Positions 6,847-16,723 are shown, counted from the first letter of the stretch. The stretch: 64,000 nt of DNA from an uncultured Dokdonia sp. (GCA_947503305.1 CANNDF010000007.1:62001-126000), one strand, 5' to 3'. A program made the numbers and translations. The notes: a model not told the origin generated them from the letters alone.

Positions 6847-9696
6847 TTACTTCTTTACCGCTTCTCGTTCATTTAATAAGATAGGAGTTCCAAAACCTAG
6901 TTGTTCCAGTTTTTTTAATTGTGTTTTTGCATCTCCAACAATCAGATAAATCATCTTATCAGGATCCAAATAAGTATTGGATAATGCTTTAATATCTGCA
7001 ACGGTCATTTCTTTAACAATCGTTTCTCGTTGTTTTGCATAATCTACAGGCATTCCCAAATTACTTATATTCTCCAACATATTTAATTTTGCTCCCATGG
7101 TTTCAAATGCACGAGCACCACTTTTAATCATAAAACTTTTGGTAACATCCAGATCTTTTTCATTAAAATCCTTACTATAATTTTCCAAAATATCTTTTAC
7201 CAAGGCAGTACTCTCATAGGTCACATTAGACCGTACCCCACTTGAAATTGTAAAAGGCCCAGGGATTGTAGATCCACTAAAACGAGATCGTATCCCATAC
7301 GTATATCCTTTTCCTTCTCTTAATTGCTGGGTAAATTGACTTGCAAAACCCCCTCCTCCTAAACGGTAATTCATTACTTGAACTGGATAAAAATCTTTGT
7401 CTGTCGCAGCTAAAGCTGGATACCCAAATCGTAGTACAGATTGCTTAGCATCTGGTACATCATAAAAATACACTGTAGATCTTTGCGGTCCTTCTGGGAT
7501 TTCAATGGTAGGGAATGTAACTTCTTTAACAAGCCATTTTTCATTCAACCCTGTTAATGAAGAAATAACTGTAGCTTGAGAAATATCACCTACTACTTGC
7601 ATTTTAGTAACTGTAGGAGAGATATACGCATTATAATATTCCTTAAGATCATCCATAGTAATTGTAGCTATAGATGTTTCTGTGCCTAAATTATTTTGAG
7701 ATAAAATAGTATCTTCTCCATAAATAAGTTTTGCAAACTCATTAGAAGCAATACTATTTGGGTTTGCTTGTTGTTGCTGAATTTGACTTGTCGTACTTTG
7801 CTTCAAGAGTTCAAACTCCTCTACATCCCATCGGGGTTGTAATAAAATCTCTTCTACTAAAGCAATGGTTTTAGTATAGTTTTTAGACAATGTATTACCT
7901 GCAACAGTAATGTTTTCATTATCAGAAAAAACAGATAACCGTGCTCCTAAACTTTCGATAGCACTTTCTAATTCTTCTGGTGTTTTAGTCTGGGTTCCTC
8001 TCATAAGTAATTGTGCTAGCAGATTAGACACTCCTACATTATCTGCCTGCTCTAGTAATAATCCACCTCGTATGTTCATTCGAAATTGTACTAGAGGGAC
8101 TTCATCATTTTCAATTCCATATATACTTAACCCAGAAGAAAGAGTCTCTTCCCATACATTAGGTACATTAACATCTGGACTATCGCCATATGCAGGTTCT
8201 ATAGAACGATCAAATGAAGATGGGCTTTTTTCATAAGTAGCCGCAATACTAGCATCAAAAGACTCTTCGGCACCCTCAACGATTTTTTCTTCTACTACTT
8301 GTGCAAGTTCAGAACCTTCTAGCACAAGATCTGTTTGTCCTATAGGCACAAAACTGGTTGCTATATAGTTTTTACCCTTAATATATTGATTGTATACCCG
8401 GTTTACATCTTCTATAGTGACTCCTAAAATACGTTGTACATCTGTATTAATATATCCTGGATCTCCTGCAAATATCTCATATTGGGCAAGTTGAAACCCT
8501 TTCCCTAATACACTGGAAAGCCCGCTATAAAATCCTGTTTCTTGACCCGCTTTGATACGGTCTAGATCTGCTTGTGAGATTCCTTCTGCTTCAAATTTTG
8601 CAAATGCTATGTCTATCTGTGTCGCGACTTCGTCTAAGTCTTTTCCATCAAAAGCCCGCACTTGTAAACGATACTGTCCAGCTAGTTCTGTGGTATAATT
8701 ATACATCGTCACATTAGAAGTGAGCTGTTGCTCATCGATAAGCACTTGATTAAAAGGTGCTTTTTTCCCTTGTGATAAATATGCCGACAAAATTTCTAAT
8801 GGATATGAATCTGGATGATATACAGGTACAGTAGGCCATGTCATCGTAAGTTGTGGCAATCGTGCAAAATTATCTTCGTAATATAGTTTTTTAGTCTTAG
8901 AAACAACTGTAGGACGTTTTTCTAAAGGAGGTACTTCTTCTCCTCTCTTAATTTCATCAAAATATTTATGTACCCATTCTTTTGCTTGTGTAGGGTCAAA
9001 ATCTCCAGCAATAGTCAACACCGTATTATTAGGTGTATACCAACGGTTATAAAAGTTTTTTACATCTTGTAAAGTAGCATTTTGCAAATCTTCTAAAGAG
9101 CCTATAACCTGCCAACTATATGGATGATCTTCTGGGTATAAGTTTTTATCTACTACATACTGTACGTGCCCATAAGGTCGATTATCTACACTCTGTCTTT
9201 TTTCATTCTTTACTACTTGTTTTTCCTTGGCAAGTACTGGATCTGTTACGGTATTTATAAAATAACCTAATTTATCGGCCTCAGCCCAGATCATTTTTTC
9301 TAACGCATCTTTAGGAACTGTTTGAAAATAATTGGTGCGATCTCGGCTTGTAGATCCATTTGCTCCAGAACCTCCTATCCGAGCGCTCATAGCATCTAAC
9401 CCTCCTTTTCCTAAATTTTCTGACTCCAGAAATAATAAATGCTCAAAAAGATGTGCAAAACCTGTACGCCCTTCTATTTCTCTGGCAGAGCCTACATGTG
9501 CAGTCAATGCAACTGATACTACTGGATCAGAAGTATCTGTATGCAGTATAACTGTAAGGCCATTATCTAACGTAAATTTTTCAAAAGGAACATTGAATTC
9601 TTGCGTTTCCGCTTTCGCGAAAGCGTTATTCTCCTCTTTACAAGAAATAAATAAAATAACAGCAACAGCTATTGTAAGTATGTGGAATGATTTCAT
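6847..9696 (-). CDS. M16-family zinc metallopeptidase, two-domain lipoprotein
   Basis: 949 aa made of two tandem M16 units. The N-terminal unit has the inverted zinc motif HLFEH (residues 82-86) and the distal Glu region EKQVVKNEKRQ. The C-terminal unit (from about residue 515) has the fold but no HxxEH, the normal active/inactive pairing. A lipoprotein signal ends LFISC with Cys19, so it is probably anchored in the outer or inner membrane facing the periplasm. It likely degrades peptides. Residues 24-31 (NAFAKAET) come from a copy of the dispersed palindrome, placed just after the lipobox in the linker. Confidence 0.92.
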   Translation of the reverse strand: MKSFHILTIAVAVILFISCKEENNAFAKAETQEFNVPFEKFTLDNGLTVILHTDTSDPVVSVALTAHVGSAREIEGRTGFAHLFEHLLFLESENLGKGGLDAMSARIGGSGANGSTSRDRTNYFQTVPKDALEKMIWAEADKLGYFINTVTDPVLAKEKQVVKNEKRQSVDNRPYGHVQYVVDKNLYPEDHPYSWQVIGSLEDLQNATLQDVKNFYNRWYTPNNTVLTIAGDFDPTQAKEWVHKYFDEIKRGEEVPPLEKRPTVVSKTKKLYYEDNFARLPQLTMTWPTVPVYHPDSYPLEILSAYLSQGKKAPFNQVLIDEQQLTSNVTMYNYTTELAGQYRLQVRAFDGKDLDEVATQIDIAFAKFEAEGISQADLDRIKAGQETGFYSGLSSVLGKGFQLAQYEIFAGDPGYINTDVQRILGVTIEDVNRVYNQYIKGKNYIATSFVPIGQTDLVLEGSELAQVVEEKIVEGAEESFDASIAATYEKSPSSFDRSIEPAYGDSPDVNVPNVWEETLSSGLSIYGIENDEVPLVQFRMNIRGGLLLEQADNVGVSNLLAQLLMRGTQTKTPEELESAIESLGARLSVFSDNENITVAGNTLSKNYTKTIALVEEILLQPRWDVEEFELLKQSTTSQIQQQQANPNSIASNEFAKLIYGEDTILSQNNLGTETSIATITMDDLKEYYNAYISPTVTKMQVVGDISQATVISSLTGLNEKWLVKEVTFPTIEIPEGPQRSTVYFYDVPDAKQSVLRFGYPALAATDKDFYPVQVMNYRLGGGGFASQFTQQLREGKGYTYGIRSRFSGSTIPGPFTISSGVRSNVTYESTALVKDILENYSKDFNEKDLDVTKSFMIKSGARAFETMGAKLNMLENISNLGMPVDYAKQRETIVKEMTVADIKALSNTYLDPDKMIYLIVGDAKTQLKKLEQLGFGTPILLNEREAVKK
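9611..9624. repeat. Dispersed palindrome, in-frame copy in the M16 peptidase
   Basis: Exact GCTTTCGCGAAAGC read as AFAKA in the flexible linker after the lipobox. Confidence 0.85.
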
Positions 9697-9792
9697 AATT
9701 AGGGTATATTCTGATTGAAGCCCGAAGATACCAAAAATGAAAAAGGGTAGTTGTTAATGATCACAAAAATTAATCTATTGACAACCTACATA

Positions 9793-10353
9793 TCATGCAA
9801 ATTTCTGAACTAGTTTTTGTTGCGCTTTATAAAATCCAAATCCTAATAATGCTCCAATAATCATTCCTGTCAATACATCACCTGGATAATGTACACCTAG
9901 ATAAATACGACTGTATCCAACCATAGCTGCCCAAAACAGCAAAAAGAAAATTAAATACTGGTATTTGGACTGTAATGCAAGCCCCGCAAATACTGCTGCT
10001 GCCATGCTACTTGCCGCATGTGCAGAAAAATAGCCATAACGTCCACAACGCTCTGCAATAAAACGCATCGTAGTCTGCCATTCTTCTACTTTACAAGGTC
10101 GTGGTCGCTGGAAACCATGCTTAAATAAATTAGCCAATTGATCTGTACAAGCAATCATAGCAGCTACCAAAAGGATTGTAATCACAGTACCTTTTACCCC
10201 AAATTTTTTATAAATCAAATAAAGTAATACTGCATATAGAGGAATAGAAGACAGTTTTTCAGTGACTATTAACCAGAATCCATCCCATGTCTCTGTTCCT
10301 AAACTATTGAGATATAAAAAAAGTTCGTGATCGTATTCCAAAAGCGTTTCCAT
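9793..10353 (-). CDS. PAP2-superfamily membrane phosphatase
   Basis: 186 aa integral membrane protein. The three PAP2 phosphatase motifs are visible: KHGFQRPRP (motif 1), GYFSAHAAS (motif 2, with SAH in place of SGH), and SRIYLGVHYPGD (motif 3 with catalytic His and Asp). Enzymes of this family dephosphorylate undecaprenyl pyrophosphate or phosphatidate at the periplasmic face. It is the last gene of a leftward run with the two genes at 10363 and 10596. The S-A-H variant is conservative and does not suggest loss of activity. Confidence 0.88.
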   Translation of the reverse strand: METLLEYDHELFLYLNSLGTETWDGFWLIVTEKLSSIPLYAVLLYLIYKKFGVKGTVITILLVAAMIACTDQLANLFKHGFQRPRPCKVEEWQTTMRFIAERCGRYGYFSAHAASSMAAAVFAGLALQSKYQYLIFFLLFWAAMVGYSRIYLGVHYPGDVLTGMIIGALLGFGFYKAQQKLVQKFA

Positions 10354-10362
10354 AGGGTCAGG

Positions 10363-10593
10363 TTATGAGTCTTCATATTTGGCTATCTCTGAATCATAAA
10401 AAGCAGTAGCTTCTTGTATTGCATTTTCAGTTTCTGTAGCAAGTTCGGCTTCATCTTGACGATCAAATTCTTCTAACCATTCAATCTCATCCTTAGTAAG
10501 ATCTATGATAAATCTTGGAAATTCTGTGTGAATTACAAAGATGGCATCAGGAAAGTCAGAGTTATCTCCTATTAAGTATTTAGGTACTGTCAT
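10363..10593 (-). CDS. Small acidic protein, unknown
   Basis: 76 aa, strongly acidic, no membrane segment. It contains FPRFIIDLTKDEIEWLEEF and an acidic helical C-terminus. It lies 2 bp downstream of the DUF6090-like gene and 9 bp upstream of the PAP2 gene, so all three are probably one transcript. No family is recognised. Confidence 0.6.
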   Translation of the reverse strand: MTVPKYLIGDNSDFPDAIFVIHTEFPRFIIDLTKDEIEWLEEFDRQDEAELATETENAIQEATAFYDSEIAKYEDS

Positions 10594-10595
10594 AT

Positions 10596-11300
10596 TTATC
10601 TGTTCTTTAGTTCTTCTTCTAAGTATGTTTCTAGATGTAGCATTTTTGTTTCTATTAATGTATAACGTTGAATCTTATAATTCCTATTGATTTCTAATCG
10701 CCATAAATAACTTAATAGTTCATTTTTTTGTGTGTCCGAAATTGTTACTGGTTGCTTAAAGGCAGCCAACTCACCAGAAGCATCAAACTCCATATAAGGG
10801 TATAAAATACCATTGATTTTATGAAAGTAATTGCCATAAGATTTCATCTCATCTATTTCATATTCAATCTTATCCAGAATACTATAATAAAAATCATATA
10901 AAGTGATGATTTCAAATCGTAAAGAATCCTTACGTACTGTCTTGAGTCCTCCCGCTTTTAATGACTCATATCCTGAGAGATTAATAATAGGTACAAAGTC
11001 CCTAAAGAGCATTGTATAATAAAACGCCATAGAATCTTGAGGAACTGATGCGCCATTAATTAAATCTCTAAAAACTTTATTTGCTCGTAAACTCTGATGA
11101 TACCCACTACGATTTCCTTTAAAATCTTGTAAATCTAAAGAGATTCCATTTTTAATTTCTTTTAAAATTTTCTCTTCAGAAAGTTTAAGCTGTCTATTAT
11201 CATTCCAGTTATTAAGGGCAAAAGCTGTAATAACAGCTATAAAAATAGATAAGAATTCGAAAGCGTATTTTTTCCAATTCCGGTTTTTATTACTTGCCAT
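10596..11300 (-). CDS. DUF6090-like membrane-anchored protein
   Basis: 234 aa. One N-terminal membrane helix (about 11-28, YAFEFLSIFIAVITAFALNNWND) ends in the NNWND motif seen in DUF6090 proteins common in Flavobacteriia. The rest is a helical periplasmic domain with motifs such as GYESLKAGGLK and LISLYDFYY-like segments typical of the family. The molecular function is unknown. It heads the three-gene run 11300 to 9793, starting 11 bp after the MATE gene ends. Confidence 0.7.
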   Translation of the reverse strand: MASNKNRNWKKYAFEFLSIFIAVITAFALNNWNDNRQLKLSEEKILKEIKNGISLDLQDFKGNRSGYHQSLRANKVFRDLINGASVPQDSMAFYYTMLFRDFVPIINLSGYESLKAGGLKTVRKDSLRFEIITLYDFYYSILDKIEYEIDEMKSYGNYFHKINGILYPYMEFDASGELAAFKQPVTISDTQKNELLSYLWRLEINRNYKIQRYTLIETKMLHLETYLEEELKNR

Positions 11301-11311
11301 TGGTTTTTTTG

Positions 11312-12658
11312 TTACTGTTGCTTTATGAGCTTTTTGCTAAGATAATTAAATCTAAAATACAGCATAATTGCAGAAGCCGTTAAGCCTGCAAGCAGTCCTA
11401 TCCATATCCCCTGACTTCCCATCTGATCTCCTTTTCCTAAATACCATGAAATAGGAAATCCAATAACCCAATATGCAATAAAACATATCCCAGTAGGGAT
11501 ATTAACATCTTGCAAACCTCGTAAGGCACCTAATATTGTTACCTGAATTCCATCACTTAATTGAAATAATGCCGCAACTATGAGTAATTGTGCTGACAAA
11601 AAGATAACCTCTTGATTATCTATATAAAATGGAGGAAGCACATCTTTTAATAAAATAAACCCTACAGCAAAAACAGCTTCTATTAAGAATACCTGCAAAA
11701 AGATAGAAAATGCAATACGCCTTAGATTAGGAAAATCACCTTTTCCTTTCTGATTACCTACTCGTATGGTTGCTGTTACTCCTAGCCCTACGGCTATCAT
11801 AAAGGTCATGGAAGCCAGATTAAGTGCTATTTGATTTGCTGCCTGTGCATTTGTACCTAATATCCCTGATAAAAATATAGCGGCAGTAAAAATAGCTACT
11901 TCAAAAAGCATTTGCAGGGCCGTAGGAAAGCCTAACCTAATCAGGTCTTTAAACTCACTAAGTTTAATATGATCTTTACTACCCCAATGAAAATAGGGCT
12001 TAAATTTTTCTTTTCTCTTAAGCATATAAATGATAAGAATCAGCATAAAAAACCTAGAAATCAATGTTCCGTAGGCAGCGCCCTCAACTTCTAATCTAGG
12101 AAATAACCATATCCCGTAAATCAGGAAGTAGTTAAATACTACATTCACAACATTTGCCAGTAAGGTAGCATACATCGCATGTCGAGTTTGAGATAATCCA
12201 TCTGCAAACTGCTTAAATGCCTGAAACGTCATCAAAGGAATCATAGATAATGCCACAATTTCTAAGTAAGGAATTGCAAGTTCTACTACTTCTTCCGGTT
12301 GATTAAGATGGTATAAAATAGGTTTTGCAAAGAGCAATAAAACAAAGAGTAATACCCCATTTACAGCACACATAATAATTCCATGATGAAAATGCAATCG
12401 TCCTTTTTCTATATCACCAGCTCCATCAGCTTCTGCAATTAATGGTGTAATCGCAAATGAAAAACCAATCCCTAAAGATAATGCAATAAACACCAGACTA
12501 TTCCCTAAACTAACTGCTGCCAGTTGGGGTGCGCCCAATTGCCCAACCATCAGATTATCAGCAAGAGCTACAAGAATATGACCTAACTGTCCAAGCATAA
12601 TCGGATAAGCTATAGATAGGTTTGTGCTAAATTCTTTGGTATATTTTGAAAAATTCAT
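11312..12658 (-). CDS. MATE-family multidrug/Na+ (H+) antiporter
   Basis: 448 aa with about twelve membrane helices in two homologous halves. The N-terminus has AYPIMLGQLGHILVALADNLMVGQLG, a strong NorM-type signature; the second half carries GFPTALQMLFEVAIFTAAIFLSG. It exports cationic drugs using an ion gradient across the inner membrane. The start ATG at 12656-12658 is followed upstream by a dispersed palindrome (12672). The downstream DUF6090-like gene is close, so read-through is possible. Confidence 0.93.
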   Translation of the reverse strand: MNFSKYTKEFSTNLSIAYPIMLGQLGHILVALADNLMVGQLGAPQLAAVSLGNSLVFIALSLGIGFSFAITPLIAEADGAGDIEKGRLHFHHGIIMCAVNGVLLFVLLLFAKPILYHLNQPEEVVELAIPYLEIVALSMIPLMTFQAFKQFADGLSQTRHAMYATLLANVVNVVFNYFLIYGIWLFPRLEVEGAAYGTLISRFFMLILIIYMLKRKEKFKPYFHWGSKDHIKLSEFKDLIRLGFPTALQMLFEVAIFTAAIFLSGILGTNAQAANQIALNLASMTFMIAVGLGVTATIRVGNQKGKGDFPNLRRIAFSIFLQVFLIEAVFAVGFILLKDVLPPFYIDNQEVIFLSAQLLIVAALFQLSDGIQVTILGALRGLQDVNIPTGICFIAYWVIGFPISWYLGKGDQMGSQGIWIGLLAGLTASAIMLYFRFNYLSKKLIKQQ

Positions 12659-12671
12659 GGTTGGTATTTAC

Positions 12672-12685
12672 GCTTTCGCGAAAGC
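12672..12685. repeat. Dispersed palindrome, intergenic copy
   Basis: Exact copy 14 bp upstream of the MATE start codon, between divergent genes; it may lie in the 5' leader. Confidence 0.85.
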
Positions 12686-12771
12686 GGAACTAAAAATAGT
12701 ACATGCCTTTGACATGAGAAACCAAAGTAGCATCTACTTATCATAATTTTTTCAGCTATATTTATTGCACT

Positions 12772-13269
12772 ATGCTTACTGTTAGATTTTATAAACATCA
12801 TCACAAACCTGTTACGCTTAAATGCATCCGATACGACCAAAGTGAAACCTGGTCAAGTTTACATCCCAATACTGAATATCATGACCTAGCACACATTGCT
12901 ATTGAAGAAGTATTAGGATTTAAAAAAGCCTTTTATGGAATGGTTGCAAATGGAGTAAACATCTCAGATTTTGAATTACCCGATGTTCAAAAACCTGAAG
13001 CATTAAGAGGGAGCAATCTCCCTCAAGAATCAATCATTACTGAACATCTGGTTAATTTATTAACGATTACCTATTTTAATGCTAGTGATATAGATCCTAT
13101 GGATTATATTACACAGGCAAAAAATATACTCACACAGCATCATTTACCATTTCCTGATACACTTACACCTCAAAATGCAACAACTATATATGCGACTTAT
13201 TCTGAGTTAATCAATGACTGGAATATGACAGAAAAAGGAACTTATTTAGAAAAAAACATAGTATTATGA
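12772..13269 (+). CDS. Conserved hypothetical protein
   Basis: 165 aa, soluble, family not recognised. It opens MLTVRFYKHHHKPVTLKCIRYD and includes EYHDLAHIAIEEVLGFKKAFYG, where the His-Asp-x-x-His pattern (HDLAH) could bind a metal, but no known enzyme signature is evident. Its stop overlaps the start of the next gene by 4 bp, so the two are translationally coupled. Confidence 0.6.
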   Translation: MLTVRFYKHHHKPVTLKCIRYDQSETWSSLHPNTEYHDLAHIAIEEVLGFKKAFYGMVANGVNISDFELPDVQKPEALRGSNLPQESIITEHLVNLLTITYFNASDIDPMDYITQAKNILTQHHLPFPDTLTPQNATTIYATYSELINDWNMTEKGTYLEKNIVL

Positions 13270-13649
13270 TCACAAACCCTGAAGAAATAGACGTTATACT
13301 CCGCACACTTTTAAAAGAATATAAAGCGTGTTTACAAATACGTAAAGATGACACAAGTGGTCTCGAAGTTGCAGGTACCATTCCAACCATGCAAGGCAAA
13401 CAAAAAGTAGATGGTATTTACTTTGCGAGTATTATTCCTAAGCCTAAAGATGTACGGTTATATTTTTTTCCTATATATACAGATGTTGATCGTTTTGAAA
13501 ATATAGATTCTTCTCTACGTAAATGCTTAAAGGGTAAAAGTTGTTTTCATATCAAAAAAATAGATGATGACTTAAAGACGCATATTGCAAATATGATAGC
13601 ACTGGGTATCAAGACTTATCAAGAAAAAGGTCTTATTGTTAAGGTATAA
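13266..13649 (+). CDS. Small protein, possibly DUF1801-like
   Basis: 127 aa. The segment FHIKKIDDDLKTHIANMIALGIKTYQEKGLI resembles the C-terminal helix of YdhG/DUF1801 proteins (the residues before it form beta strands such as VRLYFFPIYTD). The role is unknown. It overlaps the preceding gene by 4 bp (ATGA arrangement). The family assignment rests on the general pattern only. Confidence 0.5.
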   Translation: MITNPEEIDVILRTLLKEYKACLQIRKDDTSGLEVAGTIPTMQGKQKVDGIYFASIIPKPKDVRLYFFPIYTDVDRFENIDSSLRKCLKGKSCFHIKKIDDDLKTHIANMIALGIKTYQEKGLIVKV

Positions 13650-13765
13650 CCGTACATAAATATGTGATTTCATCGAAAATTAAGGGTCCTTGATCGAATA
13701 GTTATTAAAATAAATTGTCCTTGAAGTAAAAGTATTTACTTTTAGAGTTCAAAAAAAAATAAAAG

Positions 13766-14368
13766 ATGAAAGGGGCTTATTTTAAACTACTCATAGTATG
13801 TCTATTAACACCAATTATTGCAAGTGCGCAAGTTGGAATAGGCACTACAGTACCAGATGCAAAACTTACTATAGATGCTAGTGCTAATACCTTTGCTGCA
13901 TTGGAGTTAATTCCACAAGCAACACCTACGACAGATCTTGGAGAAGGGCAATTAGCCGTTATAGGAGATAAATTATATATGTATAACGATGCTCGTTCTA
14001 AATGGTTGAGTGTAGAATCTACAGCGATTCAATTTGGAAGAAATGGAGATACTGATACTCAAAGTTTACAATATGGTGGTAATATGGTAGATGGAGGAAG
14101 TGGTCCTTTAATGCCATTTGACGGGACAATAGTCGCTATCTCTGCTATAGGAGGGGATGGAGATGACACCAATATTAATGTACGAGCTCGAGATGCTACA
14201 AACACAAACTCTATCAATGAAACTTTTGCATTATCAACATTACGTTATACAGATACCGCGGCAGATTTTGATTTTGATGCCGGAGATTACATTACAGTAA
14301 GAGCAAGAGATGCAGCCACTACTACTGATGATGTAACCGTTATCTTATGGGTAAAGTGGAGACAATAA
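13766..14368 (+). CDS. Secreted protein with an adhesin/tail-fibre-type N-terminus
   Basis: 200 aa with a clear signal peptide (MKGAYFKLLIVCLLTPIIASAQ). It is followed by VGIGTTVPDAKLTID, the opening commonly seen in Bacteroidota secreted structural or fibre-like proteins. The remainder is beta-rich, with a repeat-like pattern (NVRARDATNTN and TVRARDAATTT). No T9SS domain is present. It is probably a surface or extracellular protein of unknown partner. A bidirectional terminator separates it from the M28 peptidase gene. Confidence 0.6.
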   Translation: MKGAYFKLLIVCLLTPIIASAQVGIGTTVPDAKLTIDASANTFAALELIPQATPTTDLGEGQLAVIGDKLYMYNDARSKWLSVESTAIQFGRNGDTDTQSLQYGGNMVDGGSGPLMPFDGTIVAISAIGGDGDDTNINVRARDATNTNSINETFALSTLRYTDTAADFDFDAGDYITVRARDAATTTDDVTVILWVKWRQ

Positions 14369-14388
14369 CAAATCATAACATCAAAACT

Positions 14389-14416
14389 AAAAAGGAGAGC
14401 AATGCTCTCCTTTTTT
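14389..14416. terminator. Bidirectional terminator between convergent genes
   Basis: AAAAGGAGAGC (to 14400), loop AAT, GCTCTCCTTTT (from 14404) with A and T runs on both sides, so it can end transcripts from either direction. Confidence 0.85.
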
Positions 14417-14434
14417 ATATCATATTTTTAAAAA

Positions 14435-15847
14435 TTAGTTCTTAATAGGAGGTGTGATTAATTTAGCTGGTTTCTGAATATAGTTATCCATCATATAAAT
14501 CAAACTAGTCATTGTAGCTGCACCTAGTTCTAATTCTCTTTTATTTACAGCATCAAAGGTATCATTTGCAGCGTGATGATAATCAAAATAGCGTTGAGAA
14601 TCTGGTCGTAATCCTGCCAATACAGTACCATCTCCTTTGAGAGGGCCTATGTCTGCACCACTACCTCCTCTTACAAAATAATGTATTAAATAAGGTTCGA
14701 ATAAGGGTTTCCAACTTAATACTTCATTAAAATTTCTGTCATCACTATCAAAAGAGAACCCCCTAGGTGTAAAACCACCTGCATCACTTTCTAACGCAAA
14801 TACATGTTTTTCATTTTTACTTTTTGCAACAGATGCATACTTGCGACCACCACGCAAACCGTTTTCTTCATTCATAAATAAAACGACACGCATACTATGT
14901 TTTGGTTTGTACCCTATAGCTTTCATAATACGTAATACCTCCATACTCTGTACAACACCTGCACCATCATCATGAGAACCATCTCCTAGATCCCAAGAAT
15001 CTAAATGTCCTCCTACTACCATATAGTGATTAGGGTATGTACTTCCTGTAATCTCTCCTATCACATTATACGATTGCACATCTTGCAAATTTTTACATGA
15101 CATTGAATAATAAAACTTTGTTGTGGGATTTAGTTTAAGCAATGTACTCAATAACTCTGCGCCGTTTGTACTTATAGCAGCTGCAGGTATGCGTTTTGAT
15201 TTTGGTAAATCTCCATAAGACATAGAGCCCGTATGTGGATAATCATCAAGACTATGTGTCACCGATCGCACGATCACTCCTACAGCACCATATCTAGCTG
15301 CCGTTTCTGCACCACTATATCGTTGGTCTACACAACCGCCATAGGCTCTAAACGTCTCAATAAGTTCCTCCTGCATGGGCCTGTTAAAGAATACTATTTT
15401 TCCTTTTATTCCCTCTTCTCCTAGTGCTTCTACCTCTTGTATTCCTTGCACCTCAACAACCGGTGCTTTGATTCCTGCATTAGGTGTAGCTACAGAACCG
15501 CCTAATGCGCATATAGGGACTTGTGTTGTCTCTCCTAATCCTGTCTCAATAAATGCGTATTCCGGAGTACCTCTGACCCATTTTGGAACCATTACTGGCT
15601 GCAACCATACCTTGTCTAACCCCACACTATCTAACTGCTCTTTTGTCCATTCAACAGCTTGTTCTGCGCCTATACTACCGCTTAAACGAGAACCTATCTG
15701 ATTGGACAAATAATCAAGCCATTCATAACTATTGCCATTTTTTAAGGCTTCGTCATAAATTTTACGGATTTGAATGGAATCATTTTGTGCTTTCGCGAAA
15801 GCGGAAACTCCACAAATCACAACAAGAATTAGCAGTCTCTTTATCAT
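14435..15847 (-). CDS. M28-family aminopeptidase/carboxypeptidase, exported
   Basis: 470 aa with an N-terminal signal peptide. Zinc-ligand motifs are GGHLDSWDLGDGSHDDGAG (His, Asp), NEENGLRG (catalytic Glu plus ligand Glu), LESDAGG (Asp) and FDYHHAANDT (His). A PA-like insert lies at about residues 130-240. It resembles mammalian PGCP/CPQ, which releases amino acids from small peptides. The signal cleavage region AFAKAQ is encoded by a copy of the dispersed palindrome. It overlaps nothing but lies 3 bp after the PPK2 gene, so it is likely co-transcribed. Confidence 0.9.
   Translation of the reverse strand: MIKRLLILVVICGVSAFAKAQNDSIQIRKIYDEALKNGNSYEWLDYLSNQIGSRLSGSIGAEQAVEWTKEQLDSVGLDKVWLQPVMVPKWVRGTPEYAFIETGLGETTQVPICALGGSVATPNAGIKAPVVEVQGIQEVEALGEEGIKGKIVFFNRPMQEELIETFRAYGGCVDQRYSGAETAARYGAVGVIVRSVTHSLDDYPHTGSMSYGDLPKSKRIPAAAISTNGAELLSTLLKLNPTTKFYYSMSCKNLQDVQSYNVIGEITGSTYPNHYMVVGGHLDSWDLGDGSHDDGAGVVQSMEVLRIMKAIGYKPKHSMRVVLFMNEENGLRGGRKYASVAKSKNEKHVFALESDAGGFTPRGFSFDSDDRNFNEVLSWKPLFEPYLIHYFVRGGSGADIGPLKGDGTVLAGLRPDSQRYFDYHHAANDTFDAVNKRELELGAATMTSLIYMMDNYIQKPAKLITPPIKN
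15789..15802. repeat. Dispersed palindrome, in-frame copy in the M28 signal peptide
   Basis: Exact copy encoding AFAKA at the predicted signal-peptidase site of the M28 peptidase. Confidence 0.85.
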
Positions 15848-15850
15848 CTG

Positions 15851-16723
15851 TTATTCATTATTTAATTGTGCTTTATATAGCTCAATATTTTCTTTTGTTT
15901 TACGATCCAATTCTGGTTCTTGGATATCATCATACGCACTTAATTCTTCTAAAAGAATAGTTGCAACCGCAAGTCTTGCGGCGGGTTTATTATCTGCAGG
16001 AATAATATACCAAGGAGCATATGGTTTTGAAGTTCGGTTTATAGCATCTTCATAACATTTTTGGTAGTCGTCCCAAAGTTTACGTTCTTTCAAATCACCT
16101 GAAGAAAATTTCCAGTTTTTCTCTTTTTTCTCTAGGCGCCTTAATAATCTATTCTTCTGCTCTTCTTTAGACAGATGAAGGAAAAACTTAAAAATAAGTG
16201 TTCCATTTTCGGATATATGCTTTTCAAAAGCATTAATCTGATCAAATCGTTTATCCCAAAAAGAATCATTTATATCTGTAACAGAAGTTATATCAGGTAA
16301 ATTTTCTCCTAATATATATTCAGGATGTACACGAGTAACGAGTACATTTTCATAATGTGTTCGATTAAAAACTCCAAATTTACCTTTTTGTGGAAGGGCA
16401 ATATAATGTCGCCATAAATAATCATGACTGCGTTCTAAATCTGTAGGGACTTTAAAACTATGCACTTCTACACCCCGTACATTAAAATCTTTAAATACTT
16501 CGCGTATTAAGCTATCTTTTCCTGCAGTATCCATTCCCTGTAAACAAACCAATACACTATATTTATCATGTGCATACAAGGTATCCTGTAATTTACCAAG
16601 TTTCTTCCTTATTTTTCTTAGGCTTTTCTCTAAAGCTTCTTCAGATAAATCTGTATTTACAGAAGTTGCTCTATCTTCCAGAGAGATCGTATCTTTTATT
16701 TTATAATGGTCTTTGTAATTCAT
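15851..16723 (-). CDS. ppk2: Polyphosphate kinase 2 family protein
   Basis: 290 aa. Walker A is GMDTAGKDSLIREV, followed by the PPK2 lid and signature segments SFKVPTDLERSHDYLWRHY and NRTHYENVLVTRVHPE. These enzymes transfer phosphate between polyphosphate and nucleotides (AMP, ADP or GDP depending on class) in the cytoplasm. The class is not decided here, although the size fits the single-domain class I/III forms. The M28 peptidase gene follows 3 bp downstream. Confidence 0.9.
   Translation of the reverse strand: MNYKDHYKIKDTISLEDRATSVNTDLSEEALEKSLRKIRKKLGKLQDTLYAHDKYSVLVCLQGMDTAGKDSLIREVFKDFNVRGVEVHSFKVPTDLERSHDYLWRHYIALPQKGKFGVFNRTHYENVLVTRVHPEYILGENLPDITSVTDINDSFWDKRFDQINAFEKHISENGTLIFKFFLHLSKEEQKNRLLRRLEKKEKNWKFSSGDLKERKLWDDYQKCYEDAINRTSKPYAPWYIIPADNKPAARLAVATILLEELSAYDDIQEPELDRKTKENIELYKAQLNNE

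Noticed and set aside
7910-8236. Long open frame on the plus strand opposite the M16 peptidase
   Set aside because: It is an antisense shadow of the peptidase frame. It has no initiation context, no family pattern and no neighbours in its own direction.
12655-12840. Minus-strand frame between the MATE and 12772 genes
   Set aside because: It would overlap the palindrome region and the start of the 12772 gene, and its translation lacks any pattern.
15375-15960. Overlapping plus-strand frames opposite the M28 peptidase and PPK2 genes
   Set aside because: Low-complexity, Ser/Thr/Cys-rich translations typical of antisense frames; both minus-strand genes are certain.
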